Below, in pieces: positions 1-11,152 of a stretch of DNA of 64,000 nucleotides. The translations under genes were made by a program, and so were the position numbers. The notes beneath the pieces were generated by a model. It was not told the origin of the DNA and did not search any database. It saw nothing but the letters and a program-made list of their open reading frames with translations. The stretch is taken from positions 620,001-684,000 of the forward strand of contig JAJSPD010000014.1 of NCBI GenBank assembly GCA_021307315.1, given 5' to 3'. Each line of letters begins with the position of its first letter. Positions within the stretch are counted from its first letter, which is position 1. Origin of the DNA: Bisporella sp. PMI_857. Its lineage: Eukaryota > Ascomycota > Leotiomycetes > Helotiales > Helotiaceae.

Positions 1-371
1 CCCCCTTTCACTGATCCTAGTACTCCCTTTATGATTACATGGTTGTAATATAGAATGAATTGGCGAATGTGAATGCACATACCATATCTACTGCAGCTAG
101 ACTTCCAGTATGCAATAAGCCGACAGCGTTCCTACCCGACCGGCCCGACCGGGTTAGTAAACTAGCATGGAAAGTGTGGGGAAGAGCTCCTTTCGCCAAA
201 AAATGGCGAATTGGACATCCACAAGCAGCTCATACCTGCATCAATAGTAACACCCCCACCTATCTTATCCTTCCTACTCTATTCTCGCCGTTGTACTGGC
301 CTATTCTCAAAAGTTTATATGTAAGCTTCAATGGCACATATTCCTCTTCGATAAGGCAGAAGTGTCCCGCC
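1..371. other. Left edge, upstream of the D-lactate dehydrogenase
   Basis: No separate gene is seen. An open frame runs into the dehydrogenase from base 60, but it opens with TTG. The first ATG that gives a mitochondrial presequence is at 372, so this stretch is read as promoter and 5' leader. Confidence 0.6.
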
Positions 372-2304
372 ATGTCTCTGCAAAGCCGAGCTTCTTTGAG
401 AGCTCTGAAGAGCGCAACCAGAGCTTCACAGGCTTCGAAGGTCTGCTATAAAGTCTCGCATCAGCAACTGCGTTGGGAATCTACGGAGAAGGAGCAACCG
501 AAAGGGTCCTTTACCGGGCAACTGTATAAGAGTACGGGGGATCGCTTGATCAAGGAGCGGGCTGAACGAGCGAGGTTTGCGCAGCAGAGGGAGGATAGTG
601 GGAGCGGAAGGACTTTGGCTTTGACATTTGGTAGGCACGCTTTTAAAGCATATAGGCTTGGAGGCTGAAATTTTGCATAGTAATTGTTTTCGTGGGACTG
701 GGAGGATACTACCTAGGACGGCATGGCGTGAAAAAACCAGATATCAGCTCTACGCTGCCTTTATCGAAGACTACACCTCCAAAACACAATGTTTCGGGCT
801 CAAATCTAGAGGCTGCGTGGGCAGACTTTGTAGAGATCGTCGGGAAGGAAAATGTATCGACGCTTGATTCCGATAAAGTCTCACACGCCGGAAGCGACTG
901 GAGTACGCATCGCCAGAAAGCAAACGAGGTCCCATTCATGGTTGTTTTCCCTACAAACACAGAGGATGTCAGCAAGATCATGAAGATCTGCCACCAGAGA
1001 CGGATCCCCGTCACTGCATACTCAGGAGGAACGAGCTTAGAGGGGCACTTTGCGGCTACGAGGGGGGGGATATGTATAGACTTTGGAAGGATGGACAAGA
1101 TTTTACATCTGAACACAGGGGACATGGACGTCGTGGTCCAGCCAGCAGTAGGATGGGAGCATCTCAATGAAGTGCTTGCAAAGGAGAACTTATTCTTCCC
1201 ACCCGATCCAGGCCCAGGCGCAATGATTGGAGGAATGGTTGGTACAGGCTGCAGCGGCACGAACGCCTACCGCTATGGCACAATGCGTGAATGGGTGCTC
1301 AGCCTTACAGTCGTTCTTGCTGATGGCACCATCATCAAAACGCGGCAACGGCCACGGAAGAGCAGCGCTGGATACGATCTGACCAAGATCTTCATTGGGT
1401 CCGAAGGCACCCTAGGCCTCGTTACAGAAGCTACTTTGAAACTTACTACAAAGCCGAACAGCACGTCTGTGGCTGTGGCCAGCTTCAACAGTATCCGACA
1501 GGCAGCGGACTGCGTGGCCAAAGTAGTGGGACAAGGTGTTCCTATAGCCGCGATCGAGATCCTGGACGACGTGCAGATGAAATGCATCAACGTAGCAGGT
1601 ACGACCTCAAAAACATGGAATGAAGCACCAACTTTGTTCTTCAAGTTCGCCGGCACCCCCAGTGCCGTGAAAGAGCAGATCGGCATCGTTAAAACCCTCG
1701 CTAAAGGAACCGGTAGTAAAACGTTTGAGTTCGCTAAGAACGAAGAAGAGCAGGCAGAGCTGTGGAGCGCTCGGAAAGAGGCACTCTGGTCCGTGATCGC
1801 TATGAAGACAAGCGAAGACGAGCGCGTGTGGACAGGGGACGTGGCGGTTCCAATCAGTAGGCTCCCGGACATCATCAACGAGACAAAGGAGGATGTTGCT
1901 AAGAGCGGGCTGTTCTGCTCGATCGTAGGACATGTAGGAGATGGTAATTTCCACAGTGAGCGCTCCATTTCTTCCAGTTTTCCCTTCCACCCCCATCCAT
2001 CTCCCCTCACGATGTTCGAGCTAACGAAACTCCAGCAATCCTCCTCTACCCGAATAGCCGCCGCCACGAGGCCGAAGAAGTCGTGCACCGCATGGTCAAG
2101 CGAGCTGTGGAAATGGAGGGCACCGTGACGGGTGAGCACGGCGTCGGGCTCGTAAAGCGGGATTACCTTCCCCATGAGCTAGGCGAGACCACCGTGGATG
2201 CCATGAGGAGACTGAAGCTGGCATTCGATCCGCTGTGCCTGCTGAACTGCGATAAGGTCGTACGGGTTGAGAAGCCAAAGGAGGGAGAGGTGGCGCCTTG
2301 GTAG
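372..2304 (+). CDS. DLD1: Mitochondrial D-lactate dehydrogenase (cytochrome), FAD-dependent
   Basis: Oxidises D-lactate to pyruvate and passes electrons to cytochrome c at the inner mitochondrial membrane (family knowledge). Three exons fit with frame kept: 372-630, 681-1955 and 2036-2304, giving about 600 residues, as expected for fungal Dld1. The N-terminus is Arg/Ser-rich like a presequence. A short hydrophobic stretch (VIVFVGLGGYYLG, about residues 87-99) is rebuilt across intron 1 and fits a membrane anchor. The FAD-binding type 4 domain follows (VVFPTNTEDV, YSGGTSLEGH, PDPGPGAMIGGM, GSEGTLG). The C-terminal FAD-oxidase domain has GHVGDGNFH and GEHGVG. I chose ATG 372 because it is the first ATG in frame and begins the presequence. 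Splice sites are GTAGGC/CATAG and GTGAGC/TCCAG. The next gene is convergent, 307 bases away. The fold is near certain; a 2-hydroxyglutarate dehydrogenase of the same family is the main alternative. Confidence 0.93.
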
Positions 2305-2611
2305 GCTGTATTTAATTTTCATAGGTGTAGAATCCGATGGGATATCTATGTTTTTTGAATTGTTCCGAGCTTTCGAAATAACTGTGGATGATTATCATTT
2401 ACGCTCAAGTTACCTACTTTTCCCATCTTACTATAACCTATCATCAGCCTCACTCACGTCTTAATCGAAACAGAATATTGCAAAACAAATATTAATTCAT
2501 TACAGCCGATGCAATAACCTTTACACACGCACTCGGGGTCGGTGCCTTTCAAGCCGTCAACTTCGGTTCCAATTTTCTCCACCTGTTGCTGCTTTCTCTT
2601 ACCCAGCCAAT
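2305..2611. other. Convergent intergenic spacer
   Basis: About 300 bases between two convergent genes. It should hold the 3' ends of both. I see no gene in it. Confidence 0.6.
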
Positions 2612-5226
2612 CTACTTCTTTCCGCCCCTGCTCTTCTCATACGCATGTTTGATATCCTTTTGATACCTCTCAGAAATAGCCCTACGGTTAAGCTTATTCG
2701 TAGTCGTGATCAAATTCTGTGAAAAGGTTAGCTTCTGTCCGCCGTCATGGAAGTTTTCAGAGTGCACAGATAAAGCTTTACCACGAGCTCTACCTAGACA
2801 CCTTACTCATTCCATTTAACGCAAATGAGGTAGAGATGCCAAATTAAAAGGGCGGACATACATTCTGCGGTGTCCACTCTTCATCGCTTACGATGACCCC
2901 AGCTACAATTTCCATGCTCGCCAATCCAGCTCTCTTGCCTACAGCCTGTAATTGCTTAAGGATCTCCTGTTGGACCTTTATATCGTTTACTGTAGCATTC
3001 TAGTTAGCATTTTTGTAGCTTGGGAAAAGAATTCAGGGTCTTTCGAACAACTAGGCCAAATTATCGGTCAATATCAAGGAAAACCTACCAAGCTCTCCAA
3101 TGTCCCTCTGTTCATCAACGCCAATATCCTTTGCCAACTCTTTGAGCGCAGGTTCAGCTGGAACGATGATCGCCACCGGATTTGTCTCTTCAATAGATGC
3201 ATACACGCAGATATTTGATACTACCGTTGCAGAGCGGAAAACAGATTCTAGTTTTTCAAGTGCCAGGTATTCTCCGTTCAAGGTTTTGACTAAATTTTTT
3301 TTGCGGTCGATGATCTTAAGATGTCCGTTCTTGTCCCATTCGCCAATGTCGCCAGTTTTAAACCATCTTTCAGTAGTGTTAGCAAAGGTAGCAGTGTAGG
3401 TAGTGGAATGGGTAAACTCGGAGGTCTTACCCTCCCTCTGCAATAGCCTCCTTCGTAGTCTCCTCATCATCCCAATACTTTTCCATCACGCTCTCGCCAC
3501 GTATCCAGACCTCACCTTGAGGATTGGGCTTATTCGTTGCCAGATATCCTGCCTCCGCGAAATCAACCAGCTTGATCTCGATGCAAGACGGCACATCGCC
3601 GACGGCTGAGGTAGTCCATGCCAATGGGTCACAGAGGGATCCCATTCTGTACACGAATTAGCATGCGACTAGTAAAACGAGTATTCAGGAATCTTACGCT
3701 GTTGTTTCAGTCATGCCATATCCATTAATGAGTGGTGATATGGCAGTGGAGATAAATTCCTGGGTCTCCTTCGCAATTGGTGCCGCACCATTCATACAGA
3801 AACGCAGACGACCGCCTGTCGCTGCCTTCACCTGCTTTAGTACCGTGGCATCTAGTACCCAAGACCCAGGTAGCCCGTTCCTATCCAAGAATCTATTGAT
3901 GTTAGCAGGATTATAGTCAGCGAGCCGTTGAGGTTGCTTACTGCTTGCCATATATCGCACTCCAAAATAGAGCGCGAATCAAGAGTCCGCCTTTGTTAAC
4001 ATTTGCGATTATACCCTTCCTGACAGTTTCCCATACAGTTGGGATTCCGACCATGAGCGTAGGCTTATACTCCTGAATATCACCTAGGCAGTTGCGGCAA
4101 TTTGCTTGGGACAGAGTTCGGATGGAGCCGTAACCCATTGTTCCTCCCCAGTACAGACATGCATTCTCGAAAACGAACTCAAAAATGTGCGCCAGGGGAA
4201 GATATGCAAGCAATCTATCACCTGGACCAAGAGAGCCTCCGACGCACGTCGTTGCACCGGCCACTTTCAGCTATTAGATGTCATCATACAAAATCCTAGG
4301 CACCAACATACCTGCAGCAACAACAGATTTGTGCTTGATAGGGACACCCTTTGGAGTTCCGCTACTTCCTGATGTATACATAATACAACAAAGATCCTGT
4401 GGGCTTGGTGGTGTGGGCTCAACTGGGCTTTCCTCTCCAAGTTTCTGTAGTTCGTCATAGCTGAGTACTTTGATGTGAGGATAATCAGACTTAAGTGCCT
4501 CAAGATTCTTGGCTGGTGGAGGGCTCGCCTTGCTACTGTTCAGAATGATATACTGGATACTTGTAGCTGCGCCCAAGGTTTTGATGAATATGCTTAGTAG
4601 ATGTGGCTCAAGGTAGATTGCCTTGGCTTTTGTAGATACCAGCGAATGACGCAAACCGTCTTCTCCAAGGGTGTCATACGCCGTGACAATGGCAATAGAT
4701 TGAGACATAGATCCATGAGCAATTGATAACCAATTGGCACTGAAAGTGTTAGTATATGTGGATCAACAATAACATAACTTTACCTAGTAGAAGCAAACAT
4801 ATGGACTTTATCCTCTGGGACAAGTCCTAGCTGTCGAAGACCTGCCCCAATCTGTAGAACAAGCGTCTCATATTGCTTGAAGCTAATATGGTTGTACCCA
4901 CTGAGCTCAAAATAAGTCCATTCCTTGTCAACCTCTTGAACTTGCCCATCAACGATCTTCTCAACTTTCTTGACTTCTTTGTGAGTTTTGACCAAGGTCC
5001 GAGTTCCCAGTGCATCTGCATCCCCGAACTTCTCTGCACCCCGCTTCACGATATCAAAGATGGTTAAAATACCTTCCTCGGGAGATGTCACGAGTTTTTT
5101 ATGAGTTTTTGCATTACGTCGAGGAATCGTCTCGCCTGGTACAAGTGTGGAGTCAGGGGCATCCAGTGTAAATGGCGGTATCCTGGTCATCCGAGCTGGC
5201 AAATGTGCTGTTTTCGATGACGCCAT
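2612..5226 (-). CDS. Long-chain fatty acid-CoA ligase (AMP-binding, Faa-like)
   Basis: Activates long-chain fatty acids to acyl-CoA through an acyl-AMP intermediate, for lipid synthesis or beta-oxidation (family knowledge). Eight exons fit: 5226-4784, 4739-4312, 4263-3942, 3892-3698, 3646-3431, 3366-3089, 2989-2862 and 2716-2612. They sum to 705 codons (704 residues), the usual length of yeast Faa1/Faa4. Motifs in order: AMP-binding P-loop YTSGSSGTPKGV near residue 270, YLPLAHIFEF, GYGMTETTA, GEVWIRG, the fatty-acyl-CoA synthetase signature around TGDIGEWDKNGHL, DRKKN, and a C-terminal EEWTPQN followed by TNKLNRRAI. The ATG at 5226 opens MASSKTAH; a longer frame to 5262 begins with a non-ATG codon. 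All introns are GT-AG and keep frame. There is no peroxisomal C-terminal tripeptide (it ends GGKK), so ER or lipid-droplet placement is more likely. The exact paralogue (Faa1/4 or Faa2) is not settled. Confidence 0.93.
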
Positions 5227-7333
5227 GGTTATTTCTGACTGACAGGTGGAGAAAAGTCTCAAAAGGCAGCAGGTTCGATCGATTTGAATACGGACGATAA
5301 ATCAACAGAATGCGAGGCTGGAAATAATGGGAGGTCAAAGGTGTTGAGTTGAGGCTGGCCAATCTAAGACAGCTTCACGTGCTTGTTGAGCTTGGGCCGA
5401 GGCTTGACTATGATTCCTGCTCACCTCGTTGGCTTTTGACTTAACAATATCGTTGTTCGTGACAAGATGGGTGAACTGAAAGAATAATCAAAGGTTTATC
5501 TTTGATACTGTAATGTATTTTGTTTAAATGTTCTTCGATGTCGAAGAATTGGTTGAGCCCAACGCATCTCCTATCAAGTTTGTCCAATTCACAGTTCTTG
5601 CTTAGTGGACGACAATGCTGTACTTGGCCTCGGACAGATCACAACGCGAGTTGTAGGATTGCCTAAAATTATCTCGGCTCAGTAATTCAATCTTGTATGC
5701 TGACAGCACCCAACCATTAAGTCCGTCAGCCGCCGCAATGGCTAGGGAATGTTGGCAAGCTTTCAACCTGTTTGTATAGTGGCAGCCTAATCGCATGGCG
5801 CGTATAGTAGGTACTTGCAGGTGTAGATAACATTCGATGCCACGTGGAATGCCCGTTGATAGGGCACGCTATCGCATAGGAAGTATGCTGCTTGAAAATG
5901 TAAAAATGAAATTATTGTTGCGAAGAGATATCTGTGCCTATGCTGGTGTACAGAGAGAAGAAAGGAGGGAAATGGGGATTGGATACTGAGAGCACAAGAA
6001 AGACGGAAGGAGCCTTTGGCAAAGGAGCGCTTGCGGAAATGATGTGTAAGTACAGAGTAAGAAGAAAAGCGTGGAATGCACTAGCTTCTCCCGAGAATAC
6101 TTACTAAACATTCAAGAGTCATATCCAGATGGACTCACAGCCCTACAGCAGGCAATATGCCAACATCACGGTGCGGAGCCTGATGGAGAGCCATTGGCGA
6201 CGACTTGGTAGTTACATCGAGATAATCAATTCGAGTCTGAACCACAGATTGCGACGTCGAAGTGCTTGTACCACGATTGAAGCCTATCGAGCAGACACGC
6301 AAAAAGACGTAAGAGCCATCTCTGTTTGTGCACAAGTTCAAAGGTTACAGCACCAAGAGGCCATGCATGATCTTTGCTTTCCCCAAGTCAAGGACCAGGA
6401 TCACCGAGCTGTTGTGGAGGTCGCACCTTCCCACGAAATAGCAAACTCATACTACTAGCCGTCGATACTCGGTCGCTTCCTCTGTATATTCTTGTTGCCC
6501 AAGTATCCTTCACCCAGCCCATATTCTTTGTGTAGTATTCGCGAGACTCATCGATAGATCATTCCATTTGAGTGATTGGCGGAATGGCCGCTGATTCTGA
6601 TCAGGTTGAAGCACCATACAGGACGGATCTCGCACAATCACTCGAAGGAATCGAGTTCCAGTTGCAGGGGCTTGCTCAGTTTTGCTCTACAATCAACATG
6701 TGCAAGCGGCAGATTCAAGCAGAGTGATCATGAACCTATCTGTCGTTTTGCATGTAATCGAGCATAGATTCAAAGAATAGAATCTGCCACGAATTAGCTT
6801 TGCGACGATGCTGTTTTTCTTTTGGGTATCTGCCCGGGGGAAGAGATGCAAAAGGCTGGTATAGCATGAACCACACGGCCACGACAGTAGCGGTGACAAT
6901 CAGTTATGGAGGTTGGGTTGGGGGGGCCACATGGGAGATATTTATGTGCTCAAGTATTTGGCTTGTGATTCTTGGCATCCAGGTTCATATCTTCAAGGCT
7001 GTGATTGGTTGACCATCAATTCTCACATCCATCGCTCGCCAGGCGGCTTTCACCGACCCATGAGTTCAACAACGAGCATCTGAACAATAGGAGCATCTCT
7101 GACCCCTCTGAAGAGTATAGCTTGCCATCCGTTGCTCCTTTTACTTTACCTTTGTTCTTCTCTGTTTTCATGCTTCCGCGTTGGCTTCAAGACTGAGGTG
7201 CTCCTAGATGGCTCCTCAACACGTATTGAGTGATTGTAGACCCTCATGTTTTGTTCTTGCACACCATTCCGAATTATCCACCTGAGCAGCAGACATATCA
7301 CGCATTTTTTAGCTACGGAAGGGGCGAGACACT
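5227..7333. other. Gene-free stretch upstream of the ligase
   Basis: Only short open frames, with no family motif and no convincing splice signals. The proximal part is presumably the promoter of the ligase. I see no repeat or RNA gene in the rest. Confidence 0.5.
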
Positions 7334-9940
7334 ATGGCCGACTCGGTCGCCCTAGCTGCACTCATCGTGTCTCTTGTTGCCTTATTTACTACAACAGGTC
7401 AGCTTCTACAGCAGTATTTTGCGACTGCCGACGGCTTGAGGCGATGTCAGGCCTCCGTCATGGGCTTATGGGCTCAAAAAACTAAACTTCGCTGGCGATG
7501 GAAGGAGTTTAGATTTGAGACCACTTTCGTCATACCTAGGATCAGGTATGGGCCTGTACCCACGGAAGAACGCTGGAGCAGGTAAGTCGATTTCTGAGTG
7601 ATCAACGATGCTCTGAAGAAGTCATGGTGTCCTTTGAGAGTAACGATGACTCAGTATGGTCAGCGTTTACTACCGTGAAGTTGCGAGCATAAGTGCACCG
7701 AATTCATTCTTGTGAATATAGCGTGCTTTGCAAAACAGTAGCTCTGTACCAAGATTCAGTATCTATGACCACCATTTATTCTTCCGTACTACTATATCCA
7801 GTTTCTTTGGTATAATGGAACAGTTAGATCGTGACCCACTCATTCCGAAAGGCTTGTTTTTGAGACGTTTAGCATGTCTTATTTCGGATCACGTACTGAT
7901 TGTCGCTAAGCTTCTCCAGAAGCATTCGGAAATTCCTCTAGCAGGGACTCTCTCCTTTGCATCATCATTGACGCTGAGGACTACTTGCTAACTTGGCGCT
8001 CTAGAAGTTGTGACTCGCACGGAATAGGACTCGAGGGGTTCGACCATCCTCTAATAAATAGCCCCGAGTCTCTCCAAAGAAGCATGACATATCCAGGCTG
8101 GGGGTCCTTCGATGCGAATCGATATTATGGGAGCGATCAGCTGGCTTGCTGGGTGCCACTTCTGGCAATGTTACACAGGCAGGGACAAGAGGCTGTGAAG
8201 TATTTCCCCCAGCAGCCTGGTTCAAATGAAAATGATTCTATGATTCCTGTGATTGAACTCATCAGCAAAGGGTGGGATTTTATGCCTCCTGATGTTTTAC
8301 GGCCTTTAGCGAGCTCTACAGTGTCGGATATTGCCATCATGGCACGTCGACTAGGGATGACATGGAAATCCTTTGATCCAGGAGCTGGATCCCGTAAGTG
8401 AAGCCTGATTTAGAGTGCAGCTTTCTAGATAATTCTGTTGCGAATGTATTTTGCACCAGCTAACATCACCTGATACATAGTGAGAGCTGAAGGCAATGGC
8501 CATGTTATCACTTCAACAATGGTCAGATCTTTAGGAACGGTCATTCAGTACACGTATACTTCTCGTCAAAACCTTGTTACGTGCGCTTACATCCCAGTAA
8601 AAGAGGCGGATAAGTTAGGCTTCGGGCTTGTGGAACTCGATACACGATTGTTTGGTATAAATAAGAATCACGACAGCTACGCTATTGATGTGAGCTCATA
8701 TGATGGTGTTGCACTTACAATAAATAGACTAGTTCCGCGCTCGTGAGTATTTCATAATTTCAGATCAGCGTATAGCCATAAACTCTGACCTGGATTTGGT
8801 AGACAATATATCAACCCTCCCCGCCTAAAAGGTATTTTGAAGCGTTTGAAAACGACGATGACTGGGGATAGCAAGTTTATTCCTGGCCTTAACGACCTTG
8901 TAGGTGACCCTGGATTTTGCCTTGTCAATGTCTTGCTCATACTTCGTCCAAAACATGTGGGGCCATGACGTGACTTAGTGAGCGGCCTCGATTTACCATA
9001 CTTAAGCACTGATGGTCAAGGAGTAGATTCCGATATGCTCGGCAATGTTGACAACAAAATCCGCACCATTCATATGGGCACGAAATATCCCAACCCCCAC
9101 TCGGTACGCCAAAGGTGTCACATCATGTGAGGAAGGTTTTCGAGTCTTTGAAATTCAATTACAGCGGCTCAATGCTGGCCGAACCCACCCAAGTGATCAG
9201 TCCCAGCGCATTCAGCGTTGCTTTGTAAATCTCAACAGCAAATCGTCAGGCAGATGGCTGCAGGAGGATTTATGGGATGCATGGGAGCTTGAAGATAACC
9301 CAGCGGATGTTTACGATGCCAAAATTGCTAAGGATATTGTCATCAGGTGAGTGTGCTCGCGAGCTTTTATTAAGGTGCTGACAATATGTGTCCAGATATC
9401 ATTTTGAGATGACGGAGTATCTTCGCAAAAGTAGCGTAGATTACAGCAACCTTGTCCTTGAGCATCTTGCTTTTGCTACAGAACCTCCGACAAACTTGAA
9501 TGCCCCCGGTACAGGAGCAGATCCGTATCTGATTCTTGAACCAGTAAGTTCGACTGATGGTACAAAACGTGCCGAACCTGAGGCTAAAAATTGAGCCTAG
9601 GATATCGAACTTCTCAGGAGTATGGAATCATATTTCAGCAATCTGCCAAAATTGGTCTTAAACATAGTAGATCAATATAAAGCCCATCCACTTCACGCAG
9701 AGTTACCGCCTCTATCTGAGCAGGAAATAGAAGATGCGTGGCTCAGCATGATCTTCCGGGCGTTCTGCTGGCAGAGAAGTCATGTGATGTTAGCTGGTTC
9801 ACCCCCTTTACCAAGCGAATACTGGAACAGTAAGATGCCAGTATACATAGGGTAGGAAAGGCACTTATAAAACTTGGTGGTACGAAGATGTACTGCGGGA
9901 TATGAAAGCGCTCGCTTATCAGCTAATGGGACGTAATTAG
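7334..9940 (+). pseudogene. Decayed fungal 'modin-like' hypothetical gene
   Basis: Resembles a lineage-expanded ascomycete family often annotated 'modin-like', of unknown biochemical role; the name comes from memory. ATG 7334 opens a membrane-like helix (ALIVSLVALFTTTGQLLQQ), then FATADGLRRCQASVMG and KLRWRWKEFRFE. Exon 1 ends at a good GTAAGT donor (7582). Later blocks include GWDFMPPDVLRPLASS (about 8270), RAEGNGHVITSTMVRSLG (about 8484), YHFEMTEYLRKSSVDYSNLV (about 9396) and a C-terminal TWWYEDVLRDMKALAYQLMG ending at TAG 9940. Some junctions are still valid (9347 to 9397; the intron before DIELLRSM). The frame is broken. There is an in-frame TGA at about 8965, where the text reads xRDLVSG and a TGG is likely. 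The frame changes between about 9020 and 9130. Near 9853 a TAG plus a one-base shift separates MPVYIG from TYKTWW. A sequencing error could explain one lesion but hardly all three. Confidence 0.65.
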
Positions 9941-10027
9941 GCATCGTCATTTGAGTCGCGGGTGATTCGAAGAAACGGACTCGTTCTTTTGCTTAAACAA
10001 CATGCTCTGCAAGAACAGATGCCAACG

Positions 10028-10921
10028 ATGCCTTTGACGTCGATTACGCTTATTTTCACGCAGTACCACGTTGACATCTACGACCACCGTGTTGGCAGCG
10101 GACCCTTACAGCTCCACTCTCGCGGCGTCGTCGTCTCGCTCGAAAATGTCGCTAAAGTCAACGTCGTGTAAATCGACGCCGTGGGTGACTTCGAGGGCGA
10201 GATTGGGCAAAGCTTCGAAATTCTGCGACGGATTTCCAATCAAATTTCAGACGCCTACGCCAACAATTCATTTCCCATCATCTTAGCAGGCAATTGCAAC
10301 GCAAGTGTAGGTGTCGCTGCGGGTCTCGGCCTTCCAGATCTGGGCTTCGTATGGTTTGATGCGCACGGCGACATTTCCACGCCAGATATCCACACGAGCT
10401 GGTATTTTGATTCCATGGGCGTTTCTACGCTGGCGGGCATGACTTGGAACACACTTTTGGAGTCGATTCCCGGATATAGAAAACAAAGCCTCAAACGCCT
10501 CGTGTACTGCGGACTACGAGACGTGTCGGATGCCCAACGCCAGAGGGTCAAGGATGCCGAGGTTCAAGTCGTCTAGGGTGTCCCGGGTGAGAGGACGAAC
10601 TTTGCGAAGCAACTGGGAGATGTTTTGGATGCGCGAGACTTGAGTCCTGCGTTGGTACATCTAGATCTTGATGTCTTGGACGATAGCCTTGGTCGGGTGA
10701 ACGGTTATGCTGCTCCGAGAGGGCTTTACGAGGATGACTTATTAGAATGTCTCAGCATTCTGCCCAAGAAAGTTACTCCTGCCGCCTTTACTGTGGCTTC
10801 ATTTGACCCACGGTTTGAAGGCGGTGACAAGGTCGCTCTGCTTGCGGTAGATGCTATTAAGGGGTTTGTAAAATCTTTGATAGAGACGGGAGCATTGACC
10901 AAAAAGACGCAAGACCAATGA
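10028..10921 (+). pseudogene. Arginase/ureohydrolase-family gene with two in-frame stops
   Basis: One frame runs from ATG 10028 (MPLTSITLIF) to TGA 10921, 298 codons, the normal size for a single-domain ureohydrolase. It keeps FDAHGDISTPD (about 10355), GLRDVSD, VHLDLDVLDDS (about 10660) and ASFDPRFEGGD. The DAHGD and HLDLD motifs carry the Asp/His ligands of the two-Mn centre. The usual GGDHS motif is replaced by AGNCNASVG, which I recall from a divergent arginase-like branch, so the substrate need not be arginine or agmatine. The frame is cut by TAA at 10169-10171 and TAG at 10574-10576. Each is one C-to-T change from CAA or CAG. Alternatively, two weak in-frame introns (45 and 54 bases) would remove the stops, but they would also delete segments that look structural. 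It lies 90 bases after the broken modin-like gene, on the same strand. Confidence 0.68.
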
Positions 10922-11152
10922 TCATTAATCATGTCATATTCCTTGCAGACATAGAGGAAAGTAATACCGTTGGTGATGTACACACAAAGTTAAATATCAC
11001 AAAAGCTCAGCCTAAAGACATTTCCCAAAATTACTTTTAGCCTGGCCGTTTCCCAGAAGATTGTGCTTATTTTCCAGAATTAACGGTGCCGTGAAGGATA
11101 TCTGTTATAAACCCCTCTCAACTAAAAACGGCCCGGTACAGATCATCAATTA

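Noticed and set aside
1273..2175. 300-codon minus-strand frame inside the D-lactate dehydrogenase
   Set aside because: Antisense shadow of a long GC-moderate exon; no family motif, and the sense frame is a clear enzyme.
10169..10576. Stop-codon readthrough or selenocysteine in the arginase-like gene
   Set aside because: The stops are TAA and TAG, not TGA, and no known fungal mechanism applies; mutation is simpler.
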